Positions 63,018 through 64,000 of a stretch of DNA of 64,000 nucleotides are shown piece after piece. Both the position numbers and the translations under genes were made by a program. How positions within the stretch are numbered: the stretch's first letter is position 1; each line of letters begins with the position of its first letter. Below the pieces are notes generated by a model. That model was not told the DNA's origin and did not search any database. It saw only the letters and a program-made list of their open reading frames with translations. The stretch lies in assembly GCA_019218445.1 (NCBI GenBank), contig JAHUUM010000008.1, positions 25,683-89,682 of the forward strand, given 5' to 3'. Source of the DNA: Weeksellaceae bacterium TAE3-ERU29. Its GTDB lineage: Bacteria > Bacteroidota > Bacteroidia > Flavobacteriales > Weeksellaceae.

Positions 63018-63719
63018 ATGAATAAAGCCGATATAAAACATATCTTTTTTGATTTAGACAATACTCTATGGAATCATCGCGAAAATTCTATTATCACACT
63101 TCGTGAAATGTTCCGAGAGCATAAAATCGAAGAAGAATTTAATGTAGGATTTGATGATTGGCATTCTGTTTTTTATGATATGAATGAACTTCTTTGGGCT
63201 GACTTAAGAGACGGAAAAATCACAAAAAAAGATTTAAGAGAACGTAGATTTAAAGAACCTTTTGTTCATTTTAAAATTGAAGATGAAAACCTTTCCAATT
63301 TCTTTGAAGAACAATATCTAAAACGAATGACAGGGAAAAACATTGTTGTAGATGGAGCAGAAGAATTGTTAAAATATTTACATCCTAAATATACTTTACA
63401 CATAATTACCAATGGTTTTGTTGAAGTATCTGAACATAAAGTAAAAAATTCTGTGCTAAACGGATTTTTCAAAACTCTTACATGTGCCGATGAAATTGGC
63501 GTAAGAAAACCCGACCCTAAATTATTTGATTTAGCCTTAGAGAAAGCCAATGCAAAAAAAGAAGAGTCTATTTTTATTGGTGATGATTGGATTGCAGATA
63601 TTGTAGGAGCTAATCATTATGGAATGCAATCGATTTATTTTGATTCTCTAAAAGAAGGACAAACTATGAACGGTGTTCCTGTAGTCACTTCTTTGCTGGA
63701 TATTCGTGAGATTTTATAG
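63018..63719 (+). CDS. HAD-superfamily phosphatase (YjjG-like)
   Basis: 233 aa from the ATG at 63018, giving MNKADIKHIFFDLDNTLWNH with the catalytic motif I DxD at once. Motif II is ITNGF, motif III lies in GVRKPDPKLF, and motif IV is FIGDDWIADIVGA. This matches YjjG-type noncanonical nucleoside monophosphate phosphatases. A longer frame from 62970 adds 16 residues that lack conservation. Confidence 0.88.
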   Translation: MNKADIKHIFFDLDNTLWNHRENSIITLREMFREHKIEEEFNVGFDDWHSVFYDMNELLWADLRDGKITKKDLRERRFKEPFVHFKIEDENLSNFFEEQYLKRMTGKNIVVDGAEELLKYLHPKYTLHIITNGFVEVSEHKVKNSVLNGFFKTLTCADEIGVRKPDPKLFDLALEKANAKKEESIFIGDDWIADIVGANHYGMQSIYFDSLKEGQTMNGVPVVTSLLDIREIL

Positions 63720-63733
63720 TAAAAAACTCCACC

Positions 63734-63984
63734 CATGAGACTCTGAAACAAGTCCAGAGTAACAAACACGGTCAAACGAACTTGTTTCAGTATCGCATCA
63801 TTTGATAACGTACGATATTTTCACGTCATTGCGAGAGCTTGCTCAAAGCAATCCCTAACAAATGTATTCAGAGATTGCTTCACTATCGTTCGCAATGACG
63901 TGAAAACAGACAGTGCGTACGTCATTGCGAGGAACGAAGCAACCTTAATTAATGAGACTCTGAAATAAATTCAGAGTGACACTC
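63734..63984. repeat. Cluster of dispersed palindromic repeats at the window edge
   Basis: At 63734-63762 ATGAGACTCTGAAACAAGTC and following bases copy the 42092-42120 repeat in inverse orientation. At 63818-63906 a large palindrome has 17-bp perfect arms (TTTTCACGTCATTGCGA and its complement) with inner AAGCAATC/GATTGCTT arms. A half copy of the same unit lies at 63917-63944 and a second CTGAAATAAATTCAG repeat at 63952-63984. They match the REP-like intergenic repeats typical of Flavobacteria; the function is unknown. Confidence 0.8.
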
Positions 63985-64000
63985 CGTATTACACAACGCC

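Noticed and set aside
62970..63719. Longer HAD frame from 62970
   Set aside because: The extra 16 residues precede the conserved start of the HAD fold; the ATG at 63018 is sufficient.
1..64000. CRISPR arrays, tRNA or rRNA genes, IS elements
   Set aside because: No regularly spaced direct repeats, no cloverleaf-like sequence with CCA-end context and no transposase reading frame were recognised on reading; a dedicated scan was not possible.

Overview
The window is a 64 kb piece of a very AT-rich chromosome from a Bacteroidota bacterium, most likely order Flavobacteriales. The evidence is the gene content (DUF389 protein, MlaEF, HemW, Maf, gamma-carbonic anhydrase, tandem-N-domain Nfu, PurH/PurD, an OlsF-like bifunctional acyltransferase, a TonB receptor, many small lipoproteins), the Bacteroidota promoter box TAnnTTTG found a short distance upstream of many genes, and the lack of strong Shine-Dalgarno sequences. 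I did not recognise any rRNA, tRNA, CRISPR array, IS element or prophage.

Layout. 0-9 kb is housekeeping: the end-truncated pgk, a DUF389 membrane protein, a mannose-1-phosphate guanylyltransferase, a SprT-like protein, the MlaE/MlaF lipid transporter pair, and a leftward pfkB-pdxJ-hydrolase operon ending in a frameshifted small membrane gene. 9-11.7 kb is a compact HpaII-type restriction-modification-Vsr island, followed by a DUF445 protein. 13-20.6 kb is an accessory cluster of small secreted or lipoprotein genes and immunity-like genes, with a recent internal duplication, a slippage-type deletion and a doubly broken pseudogene. 20.7-23.9 kb holds hemW, murI and a DUF6364/PIN toxin-antitoxin pair. 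24-27 kb holds a TonB receptor fused to a heavy-metal (HMA) domain and a Cys-rich HYC_CC_PP-like protein.

27.6-37.7 kb is a defence island and the main point of interest. A divergent WYL-domain regulator faces a retron. A structured ncRNA (a1/a2 stem of 16+6 bp, two msr hairpins, a long msd hairpin) precedes a retron reverse transcriptase. Three tightly coupled genes follow, and they look like a rewired two-component system: a protein with a degenerate GHKL-ATPase-like C-terminus and no recognisable H-box, a receiver-like protein with His in place of the phospho-Asp, and a protein with one degenerate and one canonical receiver plus a novel C-terminal domain. A second operon (SF1B RecD/Pif1-like helicase plus a TPR and cold-shock/OB-fold protein) starts from a promoter that is almost a copy of the retron promoter, including three helically phased TGCA elements. 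The two operons therefore look like one co-regulated system. I know of no described retron type with this set of partners, but I could not search.

37.7-46.6 kb returns to housekeeping: bifunctional O-/N-acyltransferase, aspartate kinase, gamma-carbonic anhydrase, Nfu, purH, purD. 46.6-49 kb is a second small accessory cluster with gene remnants. 49-64 kb holds holB, aminopeptidase P, a SodC-like lipoprotein, an ABC ATPase with an ABC-permease/M1-peptidase fusion, a porin-BCCT-Usp operon for osmolyte uptake, a histidine kinase, a HAD phosphatase, and a block of dispersed palindromic repeats at the right edge.
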